A stretch of DNA of 34,021 nt from an uncultured Clostridia bacterium. Lineage in GTDB: Bacteria; Bacillota; Clostridia; Christensenellales; CAG-917. Under the pieces are notes generated by a model. That model had not been told where the DNA came from and searched no databases. It saw only the letters and a list, made by a program, of their open reading frames with translations. Made by a program: the position numbers and the translations under genes. Shown here piece by piece: positions 25,699 through 32,550 of this stretch. The stretch spans positions 1-34,021 of the forward strand of contig CANDBZ010000008.1 in assembly GCA_947383095.1 (NCBI GenBank). Direction: 5' to 3'. Position 1 is the first letter of the stretch. Each line of letters opens with the position of its first letter.

Positions 25699-26173
25699 CG
25701 CTCCAGGCGTCTGTCAATCGTTCGAGAGAAAAGGACGCGTTCGCGGGGCTTGTAGAGGGTAGCTTCACCGCCATATGCAACAGCGACGGATGAAATTTGA
25801 TCAGATTGTCGTATGAAGCCGCGCCGTTGCAGAATATGCGCGTTATGCTTGTGCCTTCTATCAGACGCGGGACATCCGCAGGTATTACGTTTGCGATTTT
25901 GCTGTCCGAGCTGCCGAGTATGTCGCATTCCTCAACGCTGTCGTAAAGCGCAATATTGTTGCGCAGCAGTATTTCCGCGCGAGATCGCGTATCGAGACAC
26001 ACCAGATCTTCGCCGAGCAATCTCGAGAGCATTTTCCAAAATCTGTTTTGCGGATGCATATAGTAAAAATTGCCCTCCACCGATTTTACGGACGGCACGC
26101 TGCCGAGTATCAGTGTTTTGCAATTTTTATCTATTACCGCGCCAAACGGGTGTTTTATATGACGAATTTGCAT
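25685..26173 (-). CDS. DNA-deoxyinosine (hypoxanthine) glycosylase
   Basis: A 162-residue member of the uracil-DNA-glycosylase superfamily, family 6 type, which removes hypoxanthine arising from deaminated adenine. Motif A reads LILGSVPS (21-28) followed by FYYMHPQNRFW (36-46), the hallmark of this branch. The C-terminal motif is LPSTSPANA (about 138-146). It is full length and looks active. It starts 27 bp after the GH27 gene on the same strand and is probably its operon partner. AGGT is the only weak SD sequence. The last 14 bp overlap the end of the convergent lipoprotein gene. Confidence 0.85.
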   Translation of the reverse strand: MQIRHIKHPFGAVIDKNCKTLILGSVPSVKSVEGNFYYMHPQNRFWKMLSRLLGEDLVCLDTRSRAEILLRNNIALYDSVEECDILGSSDSKIANVIPADVPRLIEGTSITRIFCNGAASYDNLIKFHPSLLHMAVKLPSTSPANASFSLERLTDAWSVIMQ

Positions 26174-26200
26174 GTTAAACCTATTTTTATGACAGTCGCT

Positions 26201-27826
26201 TCATTGGATGATAAACACTTTGGTTTGATGCTTTTCCAATTTCACCTTAAGCTTTTCCGCGATTTCGATTTTGTCGCCGTTCCATTGGTCTAAAGCTAAA
26301 TATCGGCTTTGCTTTTTCATGGCGACGTATTTATCGTCGCAAAGTCTGTTCAGGTTAAGGCTCGAGCTGTTGCGGCCGCGGGATTTGTTAAAGAAGCAAA
26401 TCGCCGTTTTGCCGCCCTCGAGCGGTTTGGCAAGAATATCCACGGCTCCTTTTTTTATGCGCTTTGCCTGCTTGCAAAGCGGATCCTGATTTATTGCGAT
26501 CAAGTTTTTGTTGGTCACTATAGCTTTGACCCGGTCGTTCATTTTGCGCAGATCGTTGCCGAGTATAAGCGGCGCGTTCATCATGCACCAAAGCGAGAAG
26601 TGCGAGACGTTTTGGTTGTACGTGAGCTTACCGTTGCCGACTTCCAGCATATCGGGGTCGTTGAAGTGTCCGGGGCTCGAATATTTATAAAGCTTTACGT
26701 TGTGGCTGTATATGGTTTTTATCCAAAACCACCAAGGACGTATGTCGGGCGTCGTGCGCCAAAGGTTGCCCGCTTTTGCGCCCCATCTGTACGGCTTGCC
26801 GAAGCCCCATTCGCATATGGAGTATCTTATCGGTTTTATTTCCGCGTCGGTTTCCTTTGCTACTCTTGCGGTCGCCTCTTTCAGGGCTATGCCCATGCGG
26901 CGGTATTGGTACATTTCGCTGTCCGCCTTGGAGGTGACGGGATTATACAGCTTTATTTTGTTTTTTCCTGCTTTGAGCGAGATAACGGTTTGGAAGCGCG
27001 CCGTTTTATTCGGCTTTTTTTGCGGAGGGAAGATGATTTCGTATTCCTTGCCGTCGTTTACCTGCGCAATAAGATATTTCTCGTATCTGCCTTGCTTTTT
27101 TATATTGACGGTGAGGACGTAATCTCCGTCCTCGTCCGCCTCTATTGCGTTGTAAGTGATGTCGCCGCAGTTGCCGTCCAATCCCGATACGTAGCTGCCG
27201 GTCGGCAGGGAAGAATCCGTCATAAAACGGGCATATCCGTTAAGCACGGCGTTGTGTACTGAATAATGCGTCGCGTTTCCGTCGAATTTCGAAACGCTTA
27301 TACCGTAGACGAGGGGAGCATAGCTCGATATCGGGATATTGTGACAAAAGTCGTATTTAAAGTATTCCACGCCCCATTTTGCAAGAGTGTATGCGTCCGC
27401 ATTTTCTCTGCCGAGGCTCGCGGGCAGATCCTCGCAGGTGAGAGCGCCGTTGGACGTATATGCGCCAAGCTTAAGTCCGAGCGCGTTGACTTCTTTTGCA
27501 AGGCGGGCTATGCCGCGGGGAAAAGTTTCCAAATCGCCTTGCAGGTCGCCGTTTTCGTCGCGCATGGAGGATTGCCAGTTGTCGTCAAGGTTGATATAGT
27601 TGTATCCCGCGTCGATAAGCCCGTTTTCTTTCATCGCGAGCGCGGTATCGAGTATCAGCTTTTCGTTTATCCTGTTGCGGAAGGTGTTCCAGCTCGACCA
27701 TCCCATCGGCGGGGTGAGCGGAGCGCCGTTTTCATAATCTTCGAATTTAGGATTTTCGCTTGTTTGAGGATGCTTGACAAACAGTTTGCGCAAATAGCAA
27801 ATAGGGCACATGCCGTTTCTTTTCAT
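26201..27826 (-). CDS. GH27 alpha-galactosidase with an inserted domain
   Basis: A 541-residue glycoside hydrolase that releases terminal alpha-galactose (alpha-N-acetylgalactosaminidase is a less likely alternative). GH27 marks are PPMGWSSWNTF (39-49), LDDNW (80-84), the nucleophile Asp159 in YFKYD, CEWG (338-341) and the acid/base region NDPDML (389-394). Between strands 4 and 5 of the barrel, residues about 171-315 form an extra beta-rich module, with features of a CBM6/35-type carbohydrate-binding fold (DGDYVLTVNI, AGKNKIKLYN). There is no signal peptide, so the enzyme is cytoplasmic; the N-terminus has a CPIC motif. The start is the ATG at 27826, with AGAGGC 5 bp upstream, not the in-frame start 27 bp earlier. 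A TTGACG/TATAAT promoter precedes it. Confidence 0.9.
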   Translation of the reverse strand: MKRNGMCPICYLRKLFVKHPQTSENPKFEDYENGAPLTPPMGWSSWNTFRNRINEKLILDTALAMKENGLIDAGYNYINLDDNWQSSMRDENGDLQGDLETFPRGIARLAKEVNALGLKLGAYTSNGALTCEDLPASLGRENADAYTLAKWGVEYFKYDFCHNIPISSYAPLVYGISVSKFDGNATHYSVHNAVLNGYARFMTDSSLPTGSYVSGLDGNCGDITYNAIEADEDGDYVLTVNIKKQGRYEKYLIAQVNDGKEYEIIFPPQKKPNKTARFQTVISLKAGKNKIKLYNPVTSKADSEMYQYRRMGIALKEATARVAKETDAEIKPIRYSICEWGFGKPYRWGAKAGNLWRTTPDIRPWWFWIKTIYSHNVKLYKYSSPGHFNDPDMLEVGNGKLTYNQNVSHFSLWCMMNAPLILGNDLRKMNDRVKAIVTNKNLIAINQDPLCKQAKRIKKGAVDILAKPLEGGKTAICFFNKSRGRNSSSLNLNRLCDDKYVAMKKQSRYLALDQWNGDKIEIAEKLKVKLEKHQTKVFIIQ

Positions 27827-27852
27827 AATCGCCTCTTGTTTTTGATAACACA

Positions 27853-27882
27853 ATTATAGCTCAATTTTCGTCGCGCCGTCAA
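27853..27882 (-). promoter_or_regulatory. Promoter of the GH27-glycosylase unit
   Basis: On the minus strand TTGACG, 18 bp, TATAAT, with the ATG about 27 bp downstream. No operator-like palindrome is obvious. Confidence 0.7.
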
Positions 27883-27936
27883 TAGAGTATAGAAATAGGT
27901 TTAGAATATCAAATTCTGTCAATTTGTCTGCGCCGC

Positions 27937-27964
27937 TTGCTTTTTGCGCATAATATGTTATAAT
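27937..27964 (+). promoter_or_regulatory. ssrA promoter
   Basis: TTGCTT, 16 bp, TATAAT, about 35 bp before the mature tmRNA 5' end. The short precursor leader contains a hairpin CACGGC/GCCGTG (27972-27992) just before the processing site. Confidence 0.75.
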
Positions 27965-27998
27965 CGTAAAACACGGCGGGCGTTTTGCCGTGCGACTC

Positions 27999-28360
27999 GG
28001 GGATGTACAGGATTCGACATTCGTTTTGAGTCGGTATAAGCACGTCGTAGGCTCGTCTACGTTAAAACGGAAACGCTAAAATTAAACGCGAACAAAACTC
28101 AAAAGAATTCCACTATGGAATTCGCTCTCGCTGCTTAAAAGTCAGTGCGTCGCCCCGAGGTTTTCTGTTTCCTCGGCAAGCGGCGTCAGAAAAACAGACA
28201 ACGCATTCCCATTGCTCGGTAAGAATGTTGTCATCACGGGCTCATCAACCTGCGGTTTGCCGGTGAACCAATGCGCGAAAAATTCAATCACCCGCTAAAC
28301 GTGTAGAAAGTGCCGATAATGGGCGTTTGGACCGGGGTTCAACTCCCCGCATCTCCACCA
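27999..28360 (+). ncRNA. ssrA: tmRNA
   Basis: A transfer-messenger RNA that rescues stalled ribosomes and tags the unfinished protein. The 5' end GGGGATG pairs with CATCTCC before an encoded ACCA, with the G3-U pair that marks an alanine acceptor. The 5' GGATTCGAC and the T-arm GGGGTTCAACTCCCC are typical. The tag reading frame at 28088-28138 encodes ANKTQKNSTMEFALAA and a TAA stop, ending in the usual ALAA degron. A palindrome GAATTCCA-CTA-TGGAATTC lies inside the tag frame. The total of 362 bases is a normal one-piece length. Its last 21 bases recur at 28486-28506. Confidence 0.97.
28340..28360 (+). repeat. ssrA 3'-end direct repeat, copy 1 (attachment-site-like)
   Basis: The last 21 bases of tmRNA, from the T-arm to the CCA end. 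They are identical to 28486-28506. The 3' ends of ssrA and tRNA genes are standard targets of tyrosine recombinases, and such an exact repeat is the usual trace of integration. Confidence 0.8.
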
Positions 28361-28361
28361 C

Positions 28362-28389
28362 AAACCGTCGTAAGACGGTTTTGTTTTTT
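28362..28389 (+). terminator. Terminator directly after ssrA
   Basis: AAACCGTC-GTAA-GACGGTTT, an 8-bp stem, followed by TGTTTTTT. It starts 2 bases after the tmRNA CCA. Confidence 0.9.
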
Positions 28390-28506
28390 CTCGGGGAGTT
28401 TGTGCAATTGCATTGCACTGCGCGCTCCGCGCTTCGAACCCCTCCGGCTGCACGCGATCGGACTTCGCCATCGATCGCTGTAAGGCAACTCCCCGCATCT
28501 CCACCA
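28390..28506 (+). repeat. Compact structured segment between the ssrA-end repeats
   Basis: A 117-bp non-coding piece. Outer arms CGGGGAGTT (28392-28400) and AACTCCCCG (28487-28495) are perfectly inverted and enclose hairpins GTGCAA/TTGCAC (28402-28418), GCGC/GCGC (28420-28432) and GCGATCG/CGATCGC (28454-28478), so it can fold as a branched, cloverleaf-like form. The right outer arm is part of the repeated ssrA 3' end. It could be a small mobile or dispersed repeat that targets ssrA; whether it occurs elsewhere in the genome cannot be seen here. Confidence 0.6.
28486..28506 (+). repeat. ssrA 3'-end direct repeat, copy 2
   Basis: An exact second copy of tmRNA's last 21 bases including CCA, with no tmRNA body before it. 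It is followed after 3 bases by another terminator-like hairpin, which may be the original ssrA terminator displaced by an insertion. It marks the left edge of the restriction-modification island. Confidence 0.8.
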
Positions 28507-28509
28507 ATC

Positions 28510-28556
28510 GCAATCTAAATCGAACTCCTTTGTTTGGTTTAGGTTGCTTTTCTTTT
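28510..28556 (+). terminator. Second terminator-like hairpin after the repeated ssrA end
   Basis: GCAATCTAAA (28510-28519) pairs with TTTAGGTTGC (28538-28547) with one G-U pair, followed by TTTTCTTTT. Confidence 0.8.
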
Positions 28557-28813
28557 ACTCTATTTCACTCTTATTATTAACGGCGGTTTATGCCGCAAAA
28601 GTCCCTTGACGTGAGAAGGGGCATAGGATGTATGATAGGCAAAGAAAATAATCGAAACAGTACAAGCAATGACAATGTGGCGAATTACGAGCGGGATAGC
28701 GGAATCGCCCCGTATTGCTGTCTTTAACGGCGTGTGCTTGACAGCGAACGCAGCGAGACGATTGTTTTATCAAGCACCCGCCACAGCGTCATTTTATTTT
28801 GACAAGATAATAC
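28557..28813. other. Non-coding stretch before the restriction genes
   Basis: No convincing gene is seen. It holds a long-range inverted pair TGTGGCG (28676-28682) with CGCCACA (28779-28785), and inside it GTGCTTGA (28734-28741) with TCAAGCAC (28770-28777). This could be a remnant of mobile DNA or a structured RNA. Short open frames here lack ribosome binding sites. Confidence 0.5.
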
Positions 28814-28842
28814 TTGCTTCTATTCGCGTTTCGGAATATAAT
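28814..28842 (+). promoter_or_regulatory. Promoter of the restriction-modification operon
   Basis: TTGCTT, 17 bp, TATAAT, giving a leader of about 20 bases with GAGGTG (28858-28863) before the methylase ATG. A possible second -35, TTGACA, lies at 28799-28804 with TATTCG at 16 bp. Confidence 0.75.
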
Positions 28843-28868
28843 ATATACATAACTTTCGAGGTGTAAAT

Positions 28869-29936
28869 ATGTTAAGTTTTATGTCGGCAAAAGAAGCGGC
28901 GGAAAAATGGAATATATCACAAAGGCGTGTGTCGGTATTATGTAGTGAGCATAGAATCGACGGGGCTATGATGGTCGGCAATATGTGGATTATTCCGAGT
29001 ACCGCCGAAAAGCCTATTGATAAGCGTACTGTTCGATATGAGAAAGAACACGCTATATCATTAAAGCCATTTGTTAAATGGGTAGGCGGTAAAAGTCAAC
29101 TAATAGACGAACTTGAAAAAATGTTGCCTATTGGCGGCGAAAAAGTATTGACAAAATATTGCGAACCTATGGTCGGCGGTGGCGCATTGTTTTTTAATAT
29201 TCTTTCAAAATACGATTTTGAGCAATTATATATAAGCGATATAAATGCCGAACTTATAAACGCATATCAGGTTATAAAAAGTGATGTTGATAGTTTAATA
29301 GAAAAATTGCAAGAAATGCAAATGCTGTTTTGTCCTATGGACGAGAACGGCAGAAAATTTTATTATTATTCAATCCGTGATAAATTCAATAATACGCAAT
29401 TATGCGAAAATACAGCAATAGAAAAAGCGGCATATTTTATCTTTTTGAATAAAACTTGTTTCAACGGTCTTTATCGCGTAAACCGCAAAGGACAATTTAA
29501 CGTGCCTATGGGTGCATATAAAAACCCTATGATTTGCGACGAAGATAATTTGCGTAGTATCAATAAAGTTTTGCAAAATGTTACAATCGTTTGCGGTGAT
29601 TATTCGCTTTCCAAACAATTTATAGATAAAGACACTTTTATCTATCTCGATCCACCGTATCGTCCCCTTTCGGAAACATCGGGATTTACGTCATATAATA
29701 CCGATACATTTGACGATAAAGAACAAATACGACTTGCAAGATTCATAGATGAAATAAATGCAAGCGGCGCGAAAATAGTTTTAAGTAATTCCGATCCAAA
29801 AAACGTCAATCCCGACGATACATTTTTTGACGAACTTTATAAAGCATATCAAATTAAGCGCGTATCGGCAACTCGTATGATTAACAGTAAAGCCGAAGCC
29901 CGCGGAAAAATAAATGAATTGCTTATATGCAATTAA
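28869..29936 (+). CDS. DpnII/Dam-type DNA adenine methylase with N-terminal HTH
   Basis: A 355-residue alpha-class (D12) N6-adenine methyltransferase. Motif X is WVGGKSQL (71-78), motif I EPMVGGGALFF (99-109) and motif IV DPPYRPLSETSGFTSY (261-276). It closely resembles the DpnM methylase of the pneumococcal DpnII system, so the target is inferred to be GATC. Unlike DpnM it carries about 60 extra N-terminal residues with the pattern MSAKEAAEKWNISQRRVSVL, a MerR/excisionase-like helix-turn-helix, which could bind its own promoter. The gene is AT-rich compared with the rest of the window. Its stop is followed 13 bp later by the endonuclease ATG, with AAGGAG overlapping the stop region. Confidence 0.94.
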   Translation: MLSFMSAKEAAEKWNISQRRVSVLCSEHRIDGAMMVGNMWIIPSTAEKPIDKRTVRYEKEHAISLKPFVKWVGGKSQLIDELEKMLPIGGEKVLTKYCEPMVGGGALFFNILSKYDFEQLYISDINAELINAYQVIKSDVDSLIEKLQEMQMLFCPMDENGRKFYYYSIRDKFNNTQLCENTAIEKAAYFIFLNKTCFNGLYRVNRKGQFNVPMGAYKNPMICDEDNLRSINKVLQNVTIVCGDYSLSKQFIDKDTFIYLDPPYRPLSETSGFTSYNTDTFDDKEQIRLARFIDEINASGAKIVLSNSDPKNVNPDDTFFDELYKAYQIKRVSATRMINSKAEARGKINELLICN

Positions 29937-29949
29937 GGAGAATAAACCA

Positions 29950-30813
29950 ATGACAAGAAATTTTAACGAATGGCTTAAAACATTCAAGTCGAGCATTTGC
30001 GATTATGGTTACTATGTTGATTTTGATAAAGTTTACGGCAATGTCAAAAACATAAAAGTCGAATTGAATATACTTAATTCGCTTATCGGATCTAAAAATA
30101 TAGAGCGCGATTTTGATAAACTTATAAACGATTATCCGCAAGTATTGAAATGTATTCCCATTTTACTCGCCGTTCGCGGTCGTGAAATTTATGCTATCGA
30201 CGGGGACGGCGAATATCTTTTTAACTTTAATAAACCTAACTACACTATGAAAGAATACATAATGTTTATGCAAAAGACGGGTTTGTTTGATTTAATTGCA
30301 AATCACATCATCAATAACCTTGTTGATTATGTTACGGGTGTAGAGGTAGGTTTAGACAGCAACGGGCGCAAAAATCGCGGCGGTCATTTAATGGAAAACC
30401 TTGTGGAGGATTATTTGGTTAAAGCGGGACTTGTTAAAGGCGATACATATTTTAAGGAAATGAAACTGTCCGCGATCGAAAGAAAATGGAATATTGATTT
30501 ATCGGGCATTTCCAATCAAGGTAAAGCCGAAAAGCGTTTTGATTTTGTCGTTAAGAAAGGTAAAACAATATATGCAATAGAAACGAATTTTTATACGGGC
30601 GGCGGATCCAAGTTAAACGAAACTGCGAGAAGTTATAAGACAATTGCATTAGAAGCAAAACAAATCGACGAGTTTGCGTTTGTATGGTTTACGGATGGTT
30701 ACGACGGGTGGAAGTCGGCTCGTCATAATTTGGAAGAAACCTTTGACGTTTTAGATAATATGTATTGTATTGCCGATATGGAAAATGGAACAATAGCAAG
30801 ATTGTTTGATTAA
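29950..30813 (+). CDS. Type II restriction endonuclease, DpnII/MboI family
   Basis: A 287-residue endonuclease matching R.DpnII in length (288) and along its whole sequence as I recall it: TRNFNEWL start, LNSLIGSKNI (42-51), NLVDYVTGVEVG (123-134), SKLNETARSYK (220-230). It is expected to cut unmethylated GATC. The likely catalytic core is RFDF (Asp198) then IETNFY (Glu211, Asn213), an E-x-N form of the PD-(D/E)xK site. ATG at 29950 has AAGGAG 9 bp upstream and is preferred over an in-frame start at 29914 inside the methylase gene. It lies between two methylase genes. Confidence 0.95.
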   Translation: MTRNFNEWLKTFKSSICDYGYYVDFDKVYGNVKNIKVELNILNSLIGSKNIERDFDKLINDYPQVLKCIPILLAVRGREIYAIDGDGEYLFNFNKPNYTMKEYIMFMQKTGLFDLIANHIINNLVDYVTGVEVGLDSNGRKNRGGHLMENLVEDYLVKAGLVKGDTYFKEMKLSAIERKWNIDLSGISNQGKAEKRFDFVVKKGKTIYAIETNFYTGGGSKLNETARSYKTIALEAKQIDEFAFVWFTDGYDGWKSARHNLEETFDVLDNMYCIADMENGTIARLFD

Positions 30814-30814
30814 T

Positions 30815-31552
30815 ATGCCAAAACAAATTCCGTTACAACCCGAAAATTTTGAACTCGAAACAAATACGGTATGGGCGTTCCCAGATCGCGGTAAATGGGC
30901 AACACACGACGCAAAATATCGCGGTAATTGGTCGCCGTATATTCCGCGTAATATAATACTGCGTTATTCCCAAGAGGGCGATACTGTTTTAGATCAGTTT
31001 GTAGGCGGCGGCACAACAGCGGTCGAAGCGAAGTTAACGCACCGTAATTTTATCGGCATTGATATAAATCCGTCAGCTGTTGAAATCACAAAGAATAAGT
31101 GTGCTTTTGATTTTGAAACACAAGCAACTACTACGCTTATAAACGGCGATGCGCGAAAATTGGAATTGCCTGATAATTCGATTGATTTGATATGTTCGCA
31201 CCCACCGTATGCCGATATTATACATTACAGCGAAGAGATTGACGGCGATATGTCACTTATGCCGATTAAAGACTTTTTATTTGAAATCGGCAAAGTTGCT
31301 GACGAATGTTATCGTGTACTCAAAAAGGACAAGTTTTGCGCTATTCTTATTGGAGATACGCGTAAAAAAGGTATGGTTCAACCATTGGCGTTTGAAACTA
31401 TGCGTATTTTTGAAATGGCAGGGTTCAAAACGAAAGAAATTATAATCAAGGAACAACACAACTGCAAAGCCACTGGCTATTGGAAAACAAACAGCATAAA
31501 GTTTAATTTCCTTTTACTCGCCCACGAGTATTTGTTTGTGTTCAAAAAGTAA
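30815..31552 (+). CDS. Second DNA methyltransferase of the island
   Basis: A 245-residue SAM-dependent DNA methyltransferase. Motif I is LDQFVGGGTTAVEA (59-72), followed by FIGIDINPSA (79-88), then motif IV SHPPYADIIHY (128-138). The order motif I before motif IV differs from M.DpnA, the second methylase of classical DpnII systems, which starts with motif IV. So this gene is not its orthologue. The SHPPY form is found in N4-cytosine and N6-adenine enzymes alike, so base and site are open. It begins 1 bp after the endonuclease stop with no SD sequence, so it depends on translational coupling. It may protect GATC or a different site. Confidence 0.85.
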   Translation: MPKQIPLQPENFELETNTVWAFPDRGKWATHDAKYRGNWSPYIPRNIILRYSQEGDTVLDQFVGGGTTAVEAKLTHRNFIGIDINPSAVEITKNKCAFDFETQATTTLINGDARKLELPDNSIDLICSHPPYADIIHYSEEIDGDMSLMPIKDFLFEIGKVADECYRVLKKDKFCAILIGDTRKKGMVQPLAFETMRIFEMAGFKTKEIIIKEQHNCKATGYWKTNSIKFNFLLLAHEYLFVFKK

Positions 31553-31564
31553 TTAATAAAGCAT

Positions 31565-32392
31565 ATGAATAACACAACTATTATTTTTTCAGATGAAGCA
31601 GGACAGTATTACAAAAAACCAAATGACAAACAAATTATATCTAATCCATTTTATGTTCGTTCGGCGGTGTATTTAACGACAGAAGAGTATATAACTTTTC
31701 AAAAAGATATAATAACATTGAAGAAAAAGTATAATCTTCCAATTAATGAGGAAATCAAATGGTCAGATATTTACGAGATGCAAAAGAAACGCTGCAGAGC
31801 CGATTTCTTAAAAGATTATAGCATAGATGAATTAAAACAATATATTACTGATTATATATCTATTGCCTACTTGAAACAATCCATAAAATATGTTTTTACA
31901 ATTTCAGGAAACCGTTCTCAAAACACGGCAGATAAAGAATATATTATTTTTGCTCATTTACAAAATATTTATCAACGAGCACAATTTGATGCAACCGATG
32001 AATCAAACGATTTTTATATGGTTATTATTGATGATATGAATGAAACGGCATTAAATAATTTGCGTCAAAGATGTTGTGACTTATTGCATAATGGAGATAG
32101 ATTTGTTGAATATTCTAATTTAAACCAAAGCCTTTTGGTTGAAAAAAGTGAGCAAAGCGCGGGTATTCAAATAGCAGATTATGCAGCAGGGGTTTTTAAC
32201 TCTGTCGCAAAAAAATATATACTTGAGAAAAATTCGTACGACTATGCCAATAGACTGTATTCAATGTATATAGCACCTAAAATAAGAAGAAAAAATAAAA
32301 ATATTTTGGGATATGGAATAATGAAAATAACAAAGAATATGACAATACCTAATTTGAATACACTAATCGAAGCAACTGAATCCTATTTATAG
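31565..32392 (+). CDS. DUF3800 family protein
   Basis: A 275-residue protein with the DUF3800 signs: SDEAGQ at 9-14, EIKWSD at about 62-67, an acidic pair IIDDMN near 158 and QIADYAAGVFN near 203. These acidic residues form an RNase H-like set, so a nuclease is predicted for the family but not proved. It starts 12 bp after the methylase stop, has no clear SD sequence, and is the most AT-rich gene of the window. Such proteins are often found in defence and mobile regions, so it is likely cargo of the same island and the last gene of the operon. Confidence 0.85.
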   Translation: MNNTTIIFSDEAGQYYKKPNDKQIISNPFYVRSAVYLTTEEYITFQKDIITLKKKYNLPINEEIKWSDIYEMQKKRCRADFLKDYSIDELKQYITDYISIAYLKQSIKYVFTISGNRSQNTADKEYIIFAHLQNIYQRAQFDATDESNDFYMVIIDDMNETALNNLRQRCCDLLHNGDRFVEYSNLNQSLLVEKSEQSAGIQIADYAAGVFNSVAKKYILEKNSYDYANRLYSMYIAPKIRRKNKNILGYGIMKITKNMTIPNLNTLIEATESYL

Positions 32393-32433
32393 AAAGAAAA
32401 TTCGATTTACGTTATTACGCTCCACCACATGAA

Positions 32434-32489
32434 CACTCCATTAAATTTTGTACTCATATGGTTTGCAATTTAATGGAGTGGTCAATTTT
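32434..32489 (+). terminator. Perfect 14-bp inverted repeat at the right island edge
   Basis: CACTCCATTAAATT (32434-32447) and AATTTAATGGAGTG (32467-32480) with a 19-base loop, followed by GTCAATTTT. Beyond the perfect part TGA and TCA pair again after one mismatch. It can end the island operon, but its length also suits the terminal inverted repeat of a small element. Confidence 0.65.
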
Positions 32490-32494
32490 GGCTA

Positions 32495-32523
32495 TTGTAA
32501 AAATATCATACAGGTGTTAAAAT
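32495..32523 (+). promoter_or_regulatory. Promoter of the DUF2804 gene
   Basis: TTGTAA, 17 bp, TAAAAT, with the start codon 27 bp downstream and AAGGAGG in between. Confidence 0.6.
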
Positions 32524-32550
32524 ATGCATATAAAGCAAAGGAGGCTTGAT

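Noticed and set aside
28431-28455. tRNA T-arm-like TTCGAAC followed by CCCCTCCGGCTGCAC
   Set aside because: The flanks do not pair into a T-stem and there is no matching acceptor or anticodon arm, so no tRNA is called; it may be a remnant.
28295-28513. 72-codon minus-strand frame ending in tmRNA, containing CGELNPGP
   Set aside because: It is the translated complement of the tmRNA 3' end and the following repeat, a known kind of false gene.
28361-32550. Integrase or transposase for the ssrA-linked island
   Set aside because: I read all frames in this region and found no tyrosine or serine recombinase motif and no insertion sequence; the mover is absent or lost.
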